Part shown: positions 35,088-43,785 of the stretch, piece after piece
Numbering within the stretch: the first letter of the stretch is position 1
Layout of the letters: every line of letters begins with the position of its first letter
Assembly (NCBI RefSeq): GCF_003202405.1
Contig: NZ_QJHL01000006.1
Span: forward strand, 62,001-126,000
Reading direction: 5' to 3'
Source: Flavobacterium hydrophilum
GTDB taxonomy: Bacteria; Bacteroidota; Bacteroidia; Flavobacteriales; Flavobacteriaceae
Length of the DNA stretch: 64,000 nucleotides
Made by a program: the position numbers and the translations under genes
The notes under the pieces: model-generated
What the model was told of the DNA's origin: nothing
What the model saw: the letters and a program-made list of their open reading frames with translations, nothing else
Databases searched by the model: none

Positions 35088-35609
35088 ATGAAAATTTTAG
35101 CAATAGCAGGCAGTACCAGACATAATTCAAGTAATTTTAAAATTCTGAAATTTATTTCTGAAAATATAAACAGTCAGTTTAATGTGGAAATATTTGAAGG
35201 TTTAGCTGAAATTCCTCATTTTAATCCGGATTTTGATACAGATAATCCACCGGAAAATGTGGTTTCATTCAGAGATAAAATCATGTCTGCAGACGGCATT
35301 CTAATCTGTACTCCCGAATATGTTTTTAGTTTGCCAGGAAGTTTAAAAAATGCTCTTGAATGGTGTGTTTCAACAACAATTTTTTCAAAGAAAAAGGTAG
35401 GACTCATTACGGCTTCTGCTTCAGGCGAAATGGGGCATGAACAGCTTTTGTTAATCATGAAAACCCTTGAAACTGAATTTGAAAAAGACCAGCAGCTTCT
35501 AATATCCGGTATACGGGGAAAAATGGATGCGGATGGAAAAATTATAAACAGTGAAACTGTAATTGCACTTCAAAACTTTATCCAGGACTTTGAGAATCAG
35601 TTTTTATAA
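35088..35609 (+). CDS. NADPH-dependent FMN reductase
   Basis: A 173-residue flavodoxin-fold reductase. The FMN phosphate site AGSTRHNSSNFKIL is at the N-terminus and CTPEYVFSLPGSLKNALEW (around 70-88) is the family's flavin/dimer block. Such proteins reduce quinones, azo dyes or chromate with NAD(P)H; physiological substrate unknown. It follows the protease gene by 27 bases and ends three bases from the stop of the convergent lipoprotein gene, with no terminator between them. Confidence 0.9.
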   Translation: MKILAIAGSTRHNSSNFKILKFISENINSQFNVEIFEGLAEIPHFNPDFDTDNPPENVVSFRDKIMSADGILICTPEYVFSLPGSLKNALEWCVSTTIFSKKKVGLITASASGEMGHEQLLLIMKTLETEFEKDQQLLISGIRGKMDADGKIINSETVIALQNFIQDFENQFL

Positions 35610-35612
35610 TGA

Positions 35613-36641
35613 TTATTTACCGTAAGCATTTATTTTTTCAAAGTAAAGATAGTTGCTGTTACTTACATCCCGCAAGCGTGTCAGGGAATTATTAAATTCA
35701 AATAATTTCCAGTTACAGTCTAATTTGTGAAGTAAATTTGAACTAAAACTTATTTTAAATTCATTAATTCCATTCACCATTTTAGTTTCCCATTGACCAG
35801 TTTCCGAAACTCCATCTTTTGTAGCTACAACAGATTTATCGCTTTTAAAAACAAATGAATATCCGGAATATAAAGAAGTCTTATCTGAATCCTCAAAAAG
35901 ATAAGGAATTCTCCAGGAACCTTTGGTTATTGTTTCAGTAAAATCCAATGATACAAGATTATTTTCAGAACAATTATCCATTGCATATTTAATTGCGTTT
36001 TCGAACTCTAAATTATTTGTAATTGATTTTGTTTGATAGTTATAATCTGTAATCGAAATAGGATAATTTAATGAGATATATTGACTTGAATTCAGATTTT
36101 TTATAAAATTAAAAAAGGCCTGATCATTAGCAATAGAAACAGAACTTGCAATCTGATTGTAACTGTTGTAAATATTAATGGTTATGGGATAATGGATGTT
36201 TAAACCATTTATTTTAGATAAAAGATCAGGGTAAAGATTCCAGTAATCAATCAATTGATCGAAATCGGCTTCATTTGGAATCAATTTTTCTGTGTAGTTA
36301 TAATAAACCATGGTCACCGGAAAATCAATTTTTACGATATCATCATCGGTAGTATTTGCATTGATATTATCCAGCACTTTTTGGTAATCTGAAGTCGTAT
36401 TTATAGCAATATTAACGGAATTAACGGTAACAGTATAAGGCAATTTAATGGTGCAATAGCTGGATCCGTCAATAACATTATCCTGTACCGTTTTTACCAT
36501 AGCAACCCTTTGTAAATAGGAGGTAAGGGGAGAAGCATTAGTAACGGTCTGGGTATTTTGGCGCTGTTCGTCTATCTCGCTTTGACAGGAGAAAAAGAAC
36601 AGTAAACACGCTATTGATAAATATTTTTGGAAGCGAAACAT
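35613..36641 (-). CDS. Lipoprotein with four internal repeats, under a predicted ECF promoter
   Basis: A 342-residue protein with a lipobox (FFFSC, Cys19). From about residue 63 to 225 it contains four related units of about 35-45 residues: LPYTVTV...YQKVLDNI, FPVTMVYYNY...FDQLIDYW, YPITINIYNS...FFNFIKNL, YPISITDYNY...FENAIKYA. The rest may form a lipocalin-like sandwich (GQWETKMV, KLDCNWKLFEF). No family name recognised. On the minus strand GTAGGGTAA-N14-GTTTTT (36865 to 36837) faces it, the same motif as before fecR, with a 5' leader of nearly 200 bases that carries a small hairpin (36782-36796). It is therefore predicted to belong to the regulon of the sigma factor next door. Confidence 0.7.
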   Translation of the reverse strand: MFRFQKYLSIACLLFFFSCQSEIDEQRQNTQTVTNASPLTSYLQRVAMVKTVQDNVIDGSSYCTIKLPYTVTVNSVNIAINTTSDYQKVLDNINANTTDDDIVKIDFPVTMVYYNYTEKLIPNEADFDQLIDYWNLYPDLLSKINGLNIHYPITINIYNSYNQIASSVSIANDQAFFNFIKNLNSSQYISLNYPISITDYNYQTKSITNNLEFENAIKYAMDNCSENNLVSLDFTETITKGSWRIPYLFEDSDKTSLYSGYSFVFKSDKSVVATKDGVSETGQWETKMVNGINEFKISFSSNLLHKLDCNWKLFEFNNSLTRLRDVSNSNYLYFEKINAYGK

Positions 36642-36835
36642 ATTTATATTTTTACAAAGGTAATTATTTTTAGGAATTGTTGTTTTTTTTCAAATCTTAT
36701 CAATTATTAAATATTTTAAAGTTTTGAGATAAATGGTATTCTTTTTATAAAAGAATGAATCGCATTAAAATTGTTCAGAGTCCAGACAGCATCTGGCTTT
36801 ATACTCATCGATTATATTCTGTTCTTATACCTGAA

Positions 36836-36865
36836 TAAAAACAATTTACTTCACATTTACCCTAC
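36836..36865 (-). promoter_or_regulatory. Predicted ECF-sigma promoter facing the repeat lipoprotein
   Basis: Minus strand: GTAGGGTAA (36865-36857), exactly 14 bases, then GTTTTTA (36842-36836). Same spacing as the motifs at 37438 and 40991; the second half differs by one base (GTTTTT for GTTTTA). Confidence 0.6.
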
Positions 36866-36881
36866 TTGAATTAAAAACAAA

Positions 36882-36889
36882 TACTTTTG
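36882..36889 (+). promoter_or_regulatory. -7 element of the ECF sigma gene
   Basis: TACTTTTG fits the housekeeping TAnnTTTG pattern, 30 bases before the ATG at 36920, so the sigma gene itself may be transcribed by the primary polymerase. Confidence 0.5.
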
Positions 36890-36919
36890 TACATTCCAAA
36901 TTGAAAGATTTTACTGCTA

Positions 36920-37435
36920 ATGCCAAAAATAAACCAGTCCAATACCTGTGATGAAATAGTTTTTTCATCTTTTTTTAAAAGTCATATCAAAGCACTTCGG
37001 AATTTTCTTTTTTACAAATTTGGTAATAAAGATCAGGCAGAAGATGTTGCTCAGGAAGCGTTTATGAAACTCTGGCAAAATTGTTCTTCTGTTCCTTTGG
37101 AAAAAGCAAAATCGTATATTTATACTATTGCGAATAACAGTACTTTAAATGAAATTGCACATCAAAAAGTCGTTTTGCGCTATGAAAAAAACTTTACAAC
37201 TTTAGACAGAACCAATGAAAGTCCCGAATATATTTTGGAGGAAAAACAATTTCAGGACAAACTTTTGAAAGCCATTGGAAATTTAAACGAAAAACATCGC
37301 GTTGCTTTTTTGATGCATCGGATCGACAAAAAAAAATATAGTGAGATTGCGCTTGAATTAAATATTAGCGTAAAAGCAGTAGAAAAACGCATTCATCTGG
37401 CTTTGTTAAGCTTACGTAAAGAAATTGATTTATAA
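36920..37435 (+). CDS. ECF-type RNA polymerase sigma factor
   Basis: A 171-residue sigma factor. Region 2 (about 15-80: FYKFGNKDQAEDVAQEAFMKLW) contacts the -10 element, region 4 (about 110-165: LNEKHRVAFLMHRIDKKKYSEIALEL, SVKAVEKRIHLALLSLR) contacts the -35 element; no region 1 or 3. It is the sigma of a Bacteroidota FecI/FecR/TonB-receptor type signalling unit, with the FecR gene 49 bases later and the receptor after that. Ligand binding outside the cell is relayed by receptor and FecR to free the sigma factor. Likely target promoters: GTAGGGTAA-N14-GTTTT(A/T), seen three times in this locus. Confidence 0.92.
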   Translation: MPKINQSNTCDEIVFSSFFKSHIKALRNFLFYKFGNKDQAEDVAQEAFMKLWQNCSSVPLEKAKSYIYTIANNSTLNEIAHQKVVLRYEKNFTTLDRTNESPEYILEEKQFQDKLLKAIGNLNEKHRVAFLMHRIDKKKYSEIALELNISVKAVEKRIHLALLSLRKEIDL

Positions 37436-37437
37436 AA

Positions 37438-37466
37438 GTAGGGTAAAGGTAACCCTGATTGTTTTA
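37438..37466 (+). promoter_or_regulatory. Predicted ECF-sigma promoter of fecR and the TonB receptor
   Basis: GTAGGGTAA (37438-37446), 14 bases, GTTTTA (37461-37466), 18 bases before the ATG. It lies just after the sigma stop codon, so fecR and the receptor could be transcribed separately from the sigma gene. Confidence 0.65.
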
Positions 37467-37484
37467 ACAATATAGTACAACACA

Positions 37485-38384
37485 ATGAAAAAGAATGATT
37501 TGTTAGCCAGATGGCTAAATGATGATTTATCTGAGCAAGAATTAGCCGAATTTCAAGCTAGTCCTGATTTTGAAAAATACCAAAAGATAAAAATCTATAC
37601 TGCTCATTTAGAGGTAGATGGTTTGGATGAAGATGCAATGTTGTCAAACATTCTTCAGCAGAAAAAAATAGCTCCAAAAGTGATCCCATTATATAAAAAG
37701 TGGGCGTTTCGTGCTACAGCTATTTTTGTTTTGGCGCTTGGGATAACTTTTGCAATGAAAAATTTTGTGCCCGAAACCCAAACAGCCAATTTTGGAGAAA
37801 GAACCTCTTTTATACTGCCTGATAATTCTGAAGTTGTACTGAATTCAGGATCTGAAATTAACTATAAAAAATGGAACTGGGACAACAACAGACGTCTTGA
37901 ACTGGAAGGTGAGGCTTATTTCAGGGTTTCGAAAGGCAGACGTTTTGAAGTTCAGACCAACCTTGGAAAAGTAGCTGTTTTAGGAACTCAATTCAATGTC
38001 AAAGCCCGAAAAAACAGGTTTGATGTAGTTTGTTATGAAGGCCGCGTAAAAGTAAATTATGCGAATACACAAATCATATTGACCCACGGACAAAGTGTTA
38101 CTTTTGAAAATGGAAAGCAATTCGATACTCCTGTTAAGTCATCAAAACCGGGATGGATAGACAACCAGATATGTTTTAATAAAGAGAATATCAAAAGTTT
38201 GTTAGACGAAGTTCAAAGACAGTATAACATTACGATTGAATTAAATGCAAAAGATGCAACGTCGTTGTTTACAGGAAAATTGCCTGCTAACGATCTGAAT
38301 GTAGCGTTACAAATTATAAGTACAATCTATCATTTAGAAGCAAAAAAAGTTTCAGAAAATAAAATAATTTTTGACGAAAAATAA
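37485..38384 (+). CDS. FecR-family anti-sigma factor
   Basis: A 299-residue single-pass inner-membrane protein. The N-terminal cytoplasmic part (1-70) should hold the sigma factor, a membrane helix follows at about 75-90 (AIFVLALGITFAM), then the periplasmic FecR domain (about 95-190: RTSFILPDNSEVVLNSGSEI) and the C-terminal DUF4974 domain (about 225-295), which contacts the receptor's STN domain. Its stop is followed directly by the receptor ATG, with no gap. Confidence 0.93.
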   Translation: MKKNDLLARWLNDDLSEQELAEFQASPDFEKYQKIKIYTAHLEVDGLDEDAMLSNILQQKKIAPKVIPLYKKWAFRATAIFVLALGITFAMKNFVPETQTANFGERTSFILPDNSEVVLNSGSEINYKKWNWDNNRRLELEGEAYFRVSKGRRFEVQTNLGKVAVLGTQFNVKARKNRFDVVCYEGRVKVNYANTQIILTHGQSVTFENGKQFDTPVKSSKPGWIDNQICFNKENIKSLLDEVQRQYNITIELNAKDATSLFTGKLPANDLNVALQIISTIYHLEAKKVSENKIIFDEK

Positions 38385-40919
38385 ATGTTGCGCCCCAAAC
38401 AATTTCATTTTTCGATTTTTTCATTTTTCCTTTTCCTTAGCCTTTTTGCTCAGGACAAAGGAAAAACAATATCGTTGAAAAAAATTCTGATTGAAATTGA
38501 GCAGCGGCATCATGTATATTTTAATTATACAGAGGAGAATGTTGCAGGTGTACAATTAGTTCGTCCCAAAAAGTCACTTTCGTTATCACAAAAACTGGAA
38601 TATCTTGCTGAAAAAACCAATTTGTCTTTCGAAAATCTGAATCATAAATTTATTAATATTTATAAAAAGGAGAATCATTCAAAAGTAATTTGCGGATATG
38701 TTTTTTCAAACACAGATAAAAAGCCTATTGAAAACGCAAACATCCATCTAAATGACAGTACCAGAATTGTAACAGATTTAAATGGTTATTTTGAATTTGA
38801 AAAAACCTCTGAAAACATTTTTTCAATTAGCCATATAGGTTTTATGACCAAAACTGCAACAACACGGAATTTAGATTCTAAAAATTGCCTCAAAATAATA
38901 TTAGAACCTGAAATTACAGAACTTGAAGAAATCAAAACCAATGCAATTCTGGCTTCAGGAATTTCCAAAAAAAGTGATGGTTCCTTTGAAATTAAACCCA
39001 AAAAGTTTGGTATCCTGCCGGGACTTATCGAACCGGATGCTTTGCAGGCCATGCAGCAGATTCCGGGCGTAAACAGTCTGGACGAAAGTGTATCAAGCAT
39101 CAATGTTCGTGGTGGTACACATGATCAAAATTTGTTTTTATGGAATGGAATACGGATGTACCAGACGGGACATTTTTTTGGTTTAATATCAGTCTTCAAT
39201 CCTAATTTGGCACACACCATTTCTATTTATAAAAACGGAAGTTCTGCTTTTTACGGAGAAAGTGTCTCAAGTGTAGTGGCTATTTCTTCTACTCCGGAAA
39301 ACACTGAAAAAAATACTTTTAGTGCCGGAATCAACATGATCAATGCCGATATCTATGCTAAATATAATCTTTCGAAAAAGAGTTATATTGAAGTTTCAGG
39401 ACGAAAATCAATTACCGATTTTGTAGAAACTCCCACTTACAAGGAATATTTTAATAAAGTGTTTCAAAACACAACCATTACTGATTTTTCTAAAACCCAA
39501 AATATCAATTATCAAAGCGATAAAGAATTTGATTTCTACGATGCAACTTTTAAATACGTGCAAAAAATAGGTCTCAAAGATCAGCTGATACTAGATTTCA
39601 TAACTATAAAAGACAACCTGAAGGTTTTCCAGAGTGCCTCTGTAAACAACATAAACAAATCGGAGGACAATATTTTGCGTCAACAAAATTATGGTGGAAA
39701 TGTATCATGGAAACGAAACTGGAATAGCTTCAATACGACTAAAATCAATATTTACAATTCTTCTTATGAGCTTTTAGGTAATCAAAAAACAACTAATGAA
39801 AATCAGAGGGTTATTCAGGAAAATACAGTTGACAATAGTGGAATTAATTTAGAAAATAATCATATAATTAATTCAAAAATTAGTTTTAATAATGGCTATC
39901 AGTTTAGTGAAACAGGTGTTGCTAATTTGGAGAAAGTCAGTAATCCTGATTTCTATCGAAAAACTAAAGATGTTTTAAGAACACATGCTTTGATTTTAGA
40001 AGGAAAATACAATGATACACTTTCGGGAATCCTGTTGAATGCCGGAATGAGATTAAATTATATTGAAAAATTCAAAAAGTATATTGCCGAACCCCGTATA
40101 CAATTTAATTATGGGTTCAATAAAAATTTGAATTTAGAGCTATTGGGAGAATTGAAAAGTCAAAATTCCCAACAAATTATTGATTTGCAAAAAGATTATT
40201 TCGGTATCGAAAAAAGGCGTTGGATTATTTCGAATAATTCGACAATCCCAATTCAGAGAAGCAGGCAATTATCTCTAAATTTATTCTATAAAAAGAACGA
40301 CTGGCTGCTGGATATCGAAAATTTTTATAAAAAAGTAAGCGGAATTACAACTGCCAGTCAGGGTTTTCAGAACCAGTTAGAATTTGTACGAACAACCGGT
40401 GATTATGAAATTGTAGGAACAGAATTTCTGATTCAAAAAAGAATGAATCATTTTCTGACCTGGCTTAGCTATACTTATAATAATAATAATTATCATTTTG
40501 CCAATTATGAATACCCGGGTTTTCCAAATAATTTTGAGTTGACGCATACTGTATCGTGGGCTGGTATTTTTGAAAAAAACAATTTCAAAATTGCATTAGG
40601 AACAAAATGGTCCTCTGGCAGGCCAAAAACTTCTCCGGATTTATCAAGAATTGATCTTTCAGATCCAGTATTGGTTTACAACAAGCCAAACAATACAAAT
40701 TTGAATGTTTTTTCGCAGGTTAATTTTTCTTCAACTTATAAATGGGAAACTGCAAAAGGAATTCAGTACAAATTAGGAATATCTATCCTGAACATTCTGA
40801 ACAGGAAAAATGAAATCAGTGAATATTACAGAATAAGTTCGCTGTCAAATTCTATTGAAGAAGTTGATACTTTTTCATTGCAAAGAACTCCAAATCTGAG
40901 TTTTAGGGTTTCTCTTTAA
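38385..40919 (+). CDS. TonB-dependent receptor with STN signalling domain
   Basis: An 844-residue outer-membrane transducer. In order: signal peptide (to about 23), STN domain (about 27-93; ISLKKILIEIEQRHHVYFNY), which passes the signal to FecR, a carboxypeptidase-regulatory-like domain (about 97-175), plug (about 205-295; QQIPGVNSLDESVSSINVRGG) and barrel to the terminal SFRVSL. The ATG directly follows the fecR stop. The STN domain makes it a signalling receptor that both binds the ligand and starts gene expression. Ligand unknown. Similar plug blocks appear in the receptor at 6236, which lacks an STN domain. Confidence 0.92.
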   Translation: MLRPKQFHFSIFSFFLFLSLFAQDKGKTISLKKILIEIEQRHHVYFNYTEENVAGVQLVRPKKSLSLSQKLEYLAEKTNLSFENLNHKFINIYKKENHSKVICGYVFSNTDKKPIENANIHLNDSTRIVTDLNGYFEFEKTSENIFSISHIGFMTKTATTRNLDSKNCLKIILEPEITELEEIKTNAILASGISKKSDGSFEIKPKKFGILPGLIEPDALQAMQQIPGVNSLDESVSSINVRGGTHDQNLFLWNGIRMYQTGHFFGLISVFNPNLAHTISIYKNGSSAFYGESVSSVVAISSTPENTEKNTFSAGINMINADIYAKYNLSKKSYIEVSGRKSITDFVETPTYKEYFNKVFQNTTITDFSKTQNINYQSDKEFDFYDATFKYVQKIGLKDQLILDFITIKDNLKVFQSASVNNINKSEDNILRQQNYGGNVSWKRNWNSFNTTKINIYNSSYELLGNQKTTNENQRVIQENTVDNSGINLENNHIINSKISFNNGYQFSETGVANLEKVSNPDFYRKTKDVLRTHALILEGKYNDTLSGILLNAGMRLNYIEKFKKYIAEPRIQFNYGFNKNLNLELLGELKSQNSQQIIDLQKDYFGIEKRRWIISNNSTIPIQRSRQLSLNLFYKKNDWLLDIENFYKKVSGITTASQGFQNQLEFVRTTGDYEIVGTEFLIQKRMNHFLTWLSYTYNNNNYHFANYEYPGFPNNFELTHTVSWAGIFEKNNFKIALGTKWSSGRPKTSPDLSRIDLSDPVLVYNKPNNTNLNVFSQVNFSSTYKWETAKGIQYKLGISILNILNRKNEISEYYRISSLSNSIEEVDTFSLQRTPNLSFRVSL

Positions 40920-40990
40920 TTCAAACTTTTTTCAGGGTTTAAATTCCTAAGCATTTCTTTCAATTTTTTTTTAAAAATAATAATTCTTTG

Positions 40991-41019
40991 GTAGGGTAAT
41001 TCGTATCAAGGCTGTTTTA
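40991..41019 (+). promoter_or_regulatory. Predicted ECF-sigma promoter of the 41049-44565 operon
   Basis: GTAGGGTAA (40991-40999), 14 bases, GTTTTA (41014-41019), 29 bases before the ATG at 41049. Identical in both halves and spacing to the site before fecR, while the 14 spacer bases are unrelated. Confidence 0.65.
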
Positions 41020-41048
41020 CTATTGAACGTTTTTAAAAAGAATAAAAA

Positions 41049-41438
41049 ATGAAAAGAAAAATAATAGCAACAGCTTTGATAATCACTGTTTTTGGAGTTT
41101 TTGGTTACTGCTACGTATGGTATGGCGGTGCCAGAAACGTATCATCAGAAGAAGCTGTTTTTAATGTCTCCTCAAAAAGTATTATAGCTGAGTTCGATTC
41201 TGATATCGATAAGTCAAATACCAAATACCTCGAAAAAGCCATTGCCGTCAAAGGAATTGTGAGCAAAATAACCCAAAAACAAGTCATTATAGACAATACA
41301 ATTGTTTGTGATCTGAAAGAATCAGACTCTTCAATTAAAAAAGACCAACAGTTAACACTGAAAGGGAGAGTAGTGGGATATGATGATCTGATGGGAGAGA
41401 TAAAGCTGGACGAGTGTTCAGTAGTATATAATGATTAA
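41049..41438 (+). CDS. OB-fold protein (tRNA_anti-like), membrane-anchored
   Basis: A 129-residue protein with one N-terminal hydrophobic anchor (IIATALIITVFGVFGYCYV) and an OB-like domain with alternating strands (IAVKGIVSKITQKQVIIDN, LTLKGRVVGYDDLMGEIKLDECSVVY). The tRNA_anti-like family name is structural; no nucleic-acid binding should be assumed for an exported member. Two Cys (in IVCDL and DECSV) could pair. It is the first gene of the ECF-regulated operon and its end overlaps the next gene by eight bases. Confidence 0.78.
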   Translation: MKRKIIATALIITVFGVFGYCYVWYGGARNVSSEEAVFNVSSKSIIAEFDSDIDKSNTKYLEKAIAVKGIVSKITQKQVIIDNTIVCDLKESDSSIKKDQQLTLKGRVVGYDDLMGEIKLDECSVVYND

Positions 41439-42312
41439 TAAAATTAAAATGAGGAATTTTTTAGGCTTTGTGCTTGTGTTTTTTTTAACGGGGAATCTAT
41501 TTGCGCAGGACGATTTGCTGAGTCAGTTAGACACCATTAAATCAGATGAAAAACAGATTGAAATTGCAGCTTTCAAAGGGCTGCAGATAGCGAATATGCA
41601 ATCTACAAAACTACCTGCAAAAGGAGAGTGGTACATGCTTGTTTCACACCGTTTCGGTGATTTGTCTGAAGGATTCAATAATTTCTTTGGTTTAGATAAT
41701 GCCCTTACAAAATTTGGGGGAATTTATGGTGTAACAAACTGGTTAAGTTTTGGAGCTACACGGCACACGTACAACAAAATCTATGAAGTAACCGCCAAGT
41801 ACAAAATGGCCAATCAGGAAATAAATGGGTTTCCGGTTACAATTGTAGGGTACAACACTATGGATATTAATAGTGCTTTGGAAAAAGAAATTTATCCAAA
41901 CATAAGATTTTCTGATCGTTTAGCCTTTTCTACCCAATTATTGGTTTCCAGAAAGGTAAACGAAAAATTATCAGTCGAATTGGGACTGATTAATGTCTAT
42001 AAAAACTTATATGACGATTCGACTGAACAGCAAAATGTATTTTCAACAGCAGCAGGATTGCGATACAAAATTGCAAAAAGAATGAGTGTTAATCTTGAAT
42101 ATGCCGCGCGTATCATTACTGAAGAAAAAGACATAGACCCTTACCATAATCCGCTTACAGTTGGTTTAGATATCGAAACCGGCGGTCATGTTTTTCAACT
42201 TGTGTTTTCAAACAGCCAGCCTATGAATGATGTGGCAGTATTTTCGACTGCTTCAGGAGACTGGAACAAAGGCAAGGTTTATTTTGGATTTAATATGTAC
42301 AGATCCTTTTAA
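41431..42312 (+). CDS. DUF5777-type outer-membrane beta-barrel protein
   Basis: A 293-residue protein with signal peptide (ending NLFAQ) followed by barrel-like strands, ending in KVYFGFNMYRSF with a terminal Phe. The block GEWYMLVSHRFGDLSEGFNNFFGLD and GVTNWLSFGATR are typical of DUF5777. No function is established for the family; a role as channel or anchor is inference. It overlaps the preceding gene by eight bases; the second ATG at 41449 is an alternative start that would leave a better signal peptide. Confidence 0.82.
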   Translation: MINKIKMRNFLGFVLVFFLTGNLFAQDDLLSQLDTIKSDEKQIEIAAFKGLQIANMQSTKLPAKGEWYMLVSHRFGDLSEGFNNFFGLDNALTKFGGIYGVTNWLSFGATRHTYNKIYEVTAKYKMANQEINGFPVTIVGYNTMDINSALEKEIYPNIRFSDRLAFSTQLLVSRKVNEKLSVELGLINVYKNLYDDSTEQQNVFSTAAGLRYKIAKRMSVNLEYAARIITEEKDIDPYHNPLTVGLDIETGGHVFQLVFSNSQPMNDVAVFSTASGDWNKGKVYFGFNMYRSF

Positions 42313-42339
42313 AAAAGAGAATTATTTAAGTAAAAAAAC

Positions 42340-42687
42340 ATGAAAAAGAGTATACTAACAGTGTTATTTATCTGTGCAGCATTTATAACATCCTGCACAA
42401 CCAGAACTTACGAAGAAATTTCAGAATCGGAATCATCAAATTCACCTACGTACACAGCAAATGTTGGACCTGTCATAAAGGCTTGTGTGGGTTGCCATGC
42501 AGCAGGAAGACGATTCCCAACGTTAGAAACGTATGAGCAGGTAAGGGATGCTGCACAAAACGGGAACCTGATTTGCAGGATAGACCAGACTCAATCGTGT
42601 GGAAGCGTTATGCCTCCTGGTGAGCCTCTGCCGAGAACAACAATCGACATGATTATACTTTGGCAAAAAGAAGGATATAAAAATTAA
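42340..42687 (+). CDS. Cytochrome c-like lipoprotein (CxxCH)
   Basis: A 115-residue protein with a lipobox (FITSC, Cys19) and one heme-c site, Cys49-V-G-C52-H53. Met91 in GSVMPPGEPLP is a good candidate for the second iron ligand, and C79/C87 may form a disulfide. The size is that of a small class I-like cytochrome domain. Heme attachment occurs in the periplasm. It lies in the ECF operon 27 bases after the barrel gene. Electron transfer to or from a surface partner is inferred. Confidence 0.85.
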   Translation: MKKSILTVLFICAAFITSCTTRTYEEISESESSNSPTYTANVGPVIKACVGCHAAGRRFPTLETYEQVRDAAQNGNLICRIDQTQSCGSVMPPGEPLPRTTIDMIILWQKEGYKN

Positions 42688-42699
42688 AACAAATACAAA

Positions 42700-43245
42700 A
42701 TGAAAGAATTAATAGTATCAGCATTGTTTTTATTGGCGGGAAATCTCGTTTTTTCGCAAAAAATGATAACCCGAACCGGAGAGGTGAAATTTGAAGCATC
42801 AATGCCTGCTTTTGAAGAAGTAGCAGCAACAAACAAAACAACTTCCTGTATTCTTGAGAAAAGTACAGGAGATTTTGTGGCATTGACTTTAATAAAATCA
42901 TTCAAATTCAAAGCGCCGTTAATGGAAGAGCATTTTAATGAAAATTATATGGAATCTTCACAGTTTCCAAAAGCCACTTTTAAAGGGAAGATTTTAAATT
43001 TTGATGCCAAAAAATTATCAGCCACAAAAACTGCTTATGACTTAGAAGGTGATTTAACCATTCACGGTGTTACTAAAAAGATAAAAACTAAAATCAATCT
43101 TGTGCTAAGCGGAGCAAAAATTCTGGCAACAAGTGCAATTTCAGTTAAACCACAGGATTATAAAATTGAAATTCCAGGTTTGGTTAAAGGAAAAATTGCC
43201 GAGAATGTAAAAGTTTCAATGAATTTTATTCTTGAAGCTAATTAA
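42700..43245 (+). CDS. YceI-family protein
   Basis: A 181-residue exported protein (signal peptide ending NLVFS) of the YceI lipocalin-like family. Recognisable are FKAPLMEEHFNENYMESSQFP, ATFKGKIL and DLEGDLTIHGVTKKI. YceI proteins bind long isoprenoid chains such as those of quinones and are thought to act in periplasmic isoprenoid handling or stress; no enzyme activity is proven. It starts 12 bases after the cytochrome gene. Confidence 0.93.
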   Translation: MKELIVSALFLLAGNLVFSQKMITRTGEVKFEASMPAFEEVAATNKTTSCILEKSTGDFVALTLIKSFKFKAPLMEEHFNENYMESSQFPKATFKGKILNFDAKKLSATKTAYDLEGDLTIHGVTKKIKTKINLVLSGAKILATSAISVKPQDYKIEIPGLVKGKIAENVKVSMNFILEAN

Positions 43246-43260
43246 GCCTATAACTTTTGA

Positions 43261-43779
43261 ATGATGAAAAAACTATTAGTGTTAACCTTATTGTTATGCT
43301 TTTTTAATATGAAAGCACAAGACAAAAATGTTTTTGATATTGCCCGAAGCGGGACTTTAGATGAGATTCAGGATTTGAATAAGTCAAACCCGGGTTTAAT
43401 TAATTCTGTAAACGAAAATAAAACAACCCCTTTGATTTTAGCCTGTTACAGAGGAAATATTGAGGTTGCCAAATTTTTGATAGAAAGCGTAAAAGATCTT
43501 AATTATAATTCTGATATGGGTACGGCACTTATGGCGGCAACTTACAAAAACCATCCTGAATTAGTAAAATTATTATTAGAGAAAAAAGCCAATCCAAATG
43601 CAACAGATGCCAATGGAACAACGGCATTGTCATTGGCTGTACAATTCAAAAACAGCTTTTTAGTGGAATTGCTTTTAGCGTATAAAGCCGACAAAACAAT
43701 TAAAGATAATAAAGGAAAAACAGCATTTGAATATGCTGTTTTTTCTCAAAATGAACAAATCATCAACCTTTTAAAATAA
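43261..43779 (+). CDS. Ankyrin-repeat protein, exported
   Basis: A 172-residue protein with a signal peptide (to about 20, NMKAQ) and about four ankyrin repeats (for example KTTPLILACYRGNIEVAKFLI, TALMAATYKNHPELVKLLLE, TTALSLAVQFKNSFLVELLL, KTAFEYAVFSQNEQIINLL). Ankyrin repeats serve as protein-binding surfaces; exported bacterial ones often protect or chaperone redox enzymes (as AnkB does catalase). It lies 15 bases after yceI in the same operon. Confidence 0.88.
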   Translation: MMKKLLVLTLLLCFFNMKAQDKNVFDIARSGTLDEIQDLNKSNPGLINSVNENKTTPLILACYRGNIEVAKFLIESVKDLNYNSDMGTALMAATYKNHPELVKLLLEKKANPNATDANGTTALSLAVQFKNSFLVELLLAYKADKTIKDNKGKTAFEYAVFSQNEQIINLLK

Positions 43780-43785
43780 TTGATT

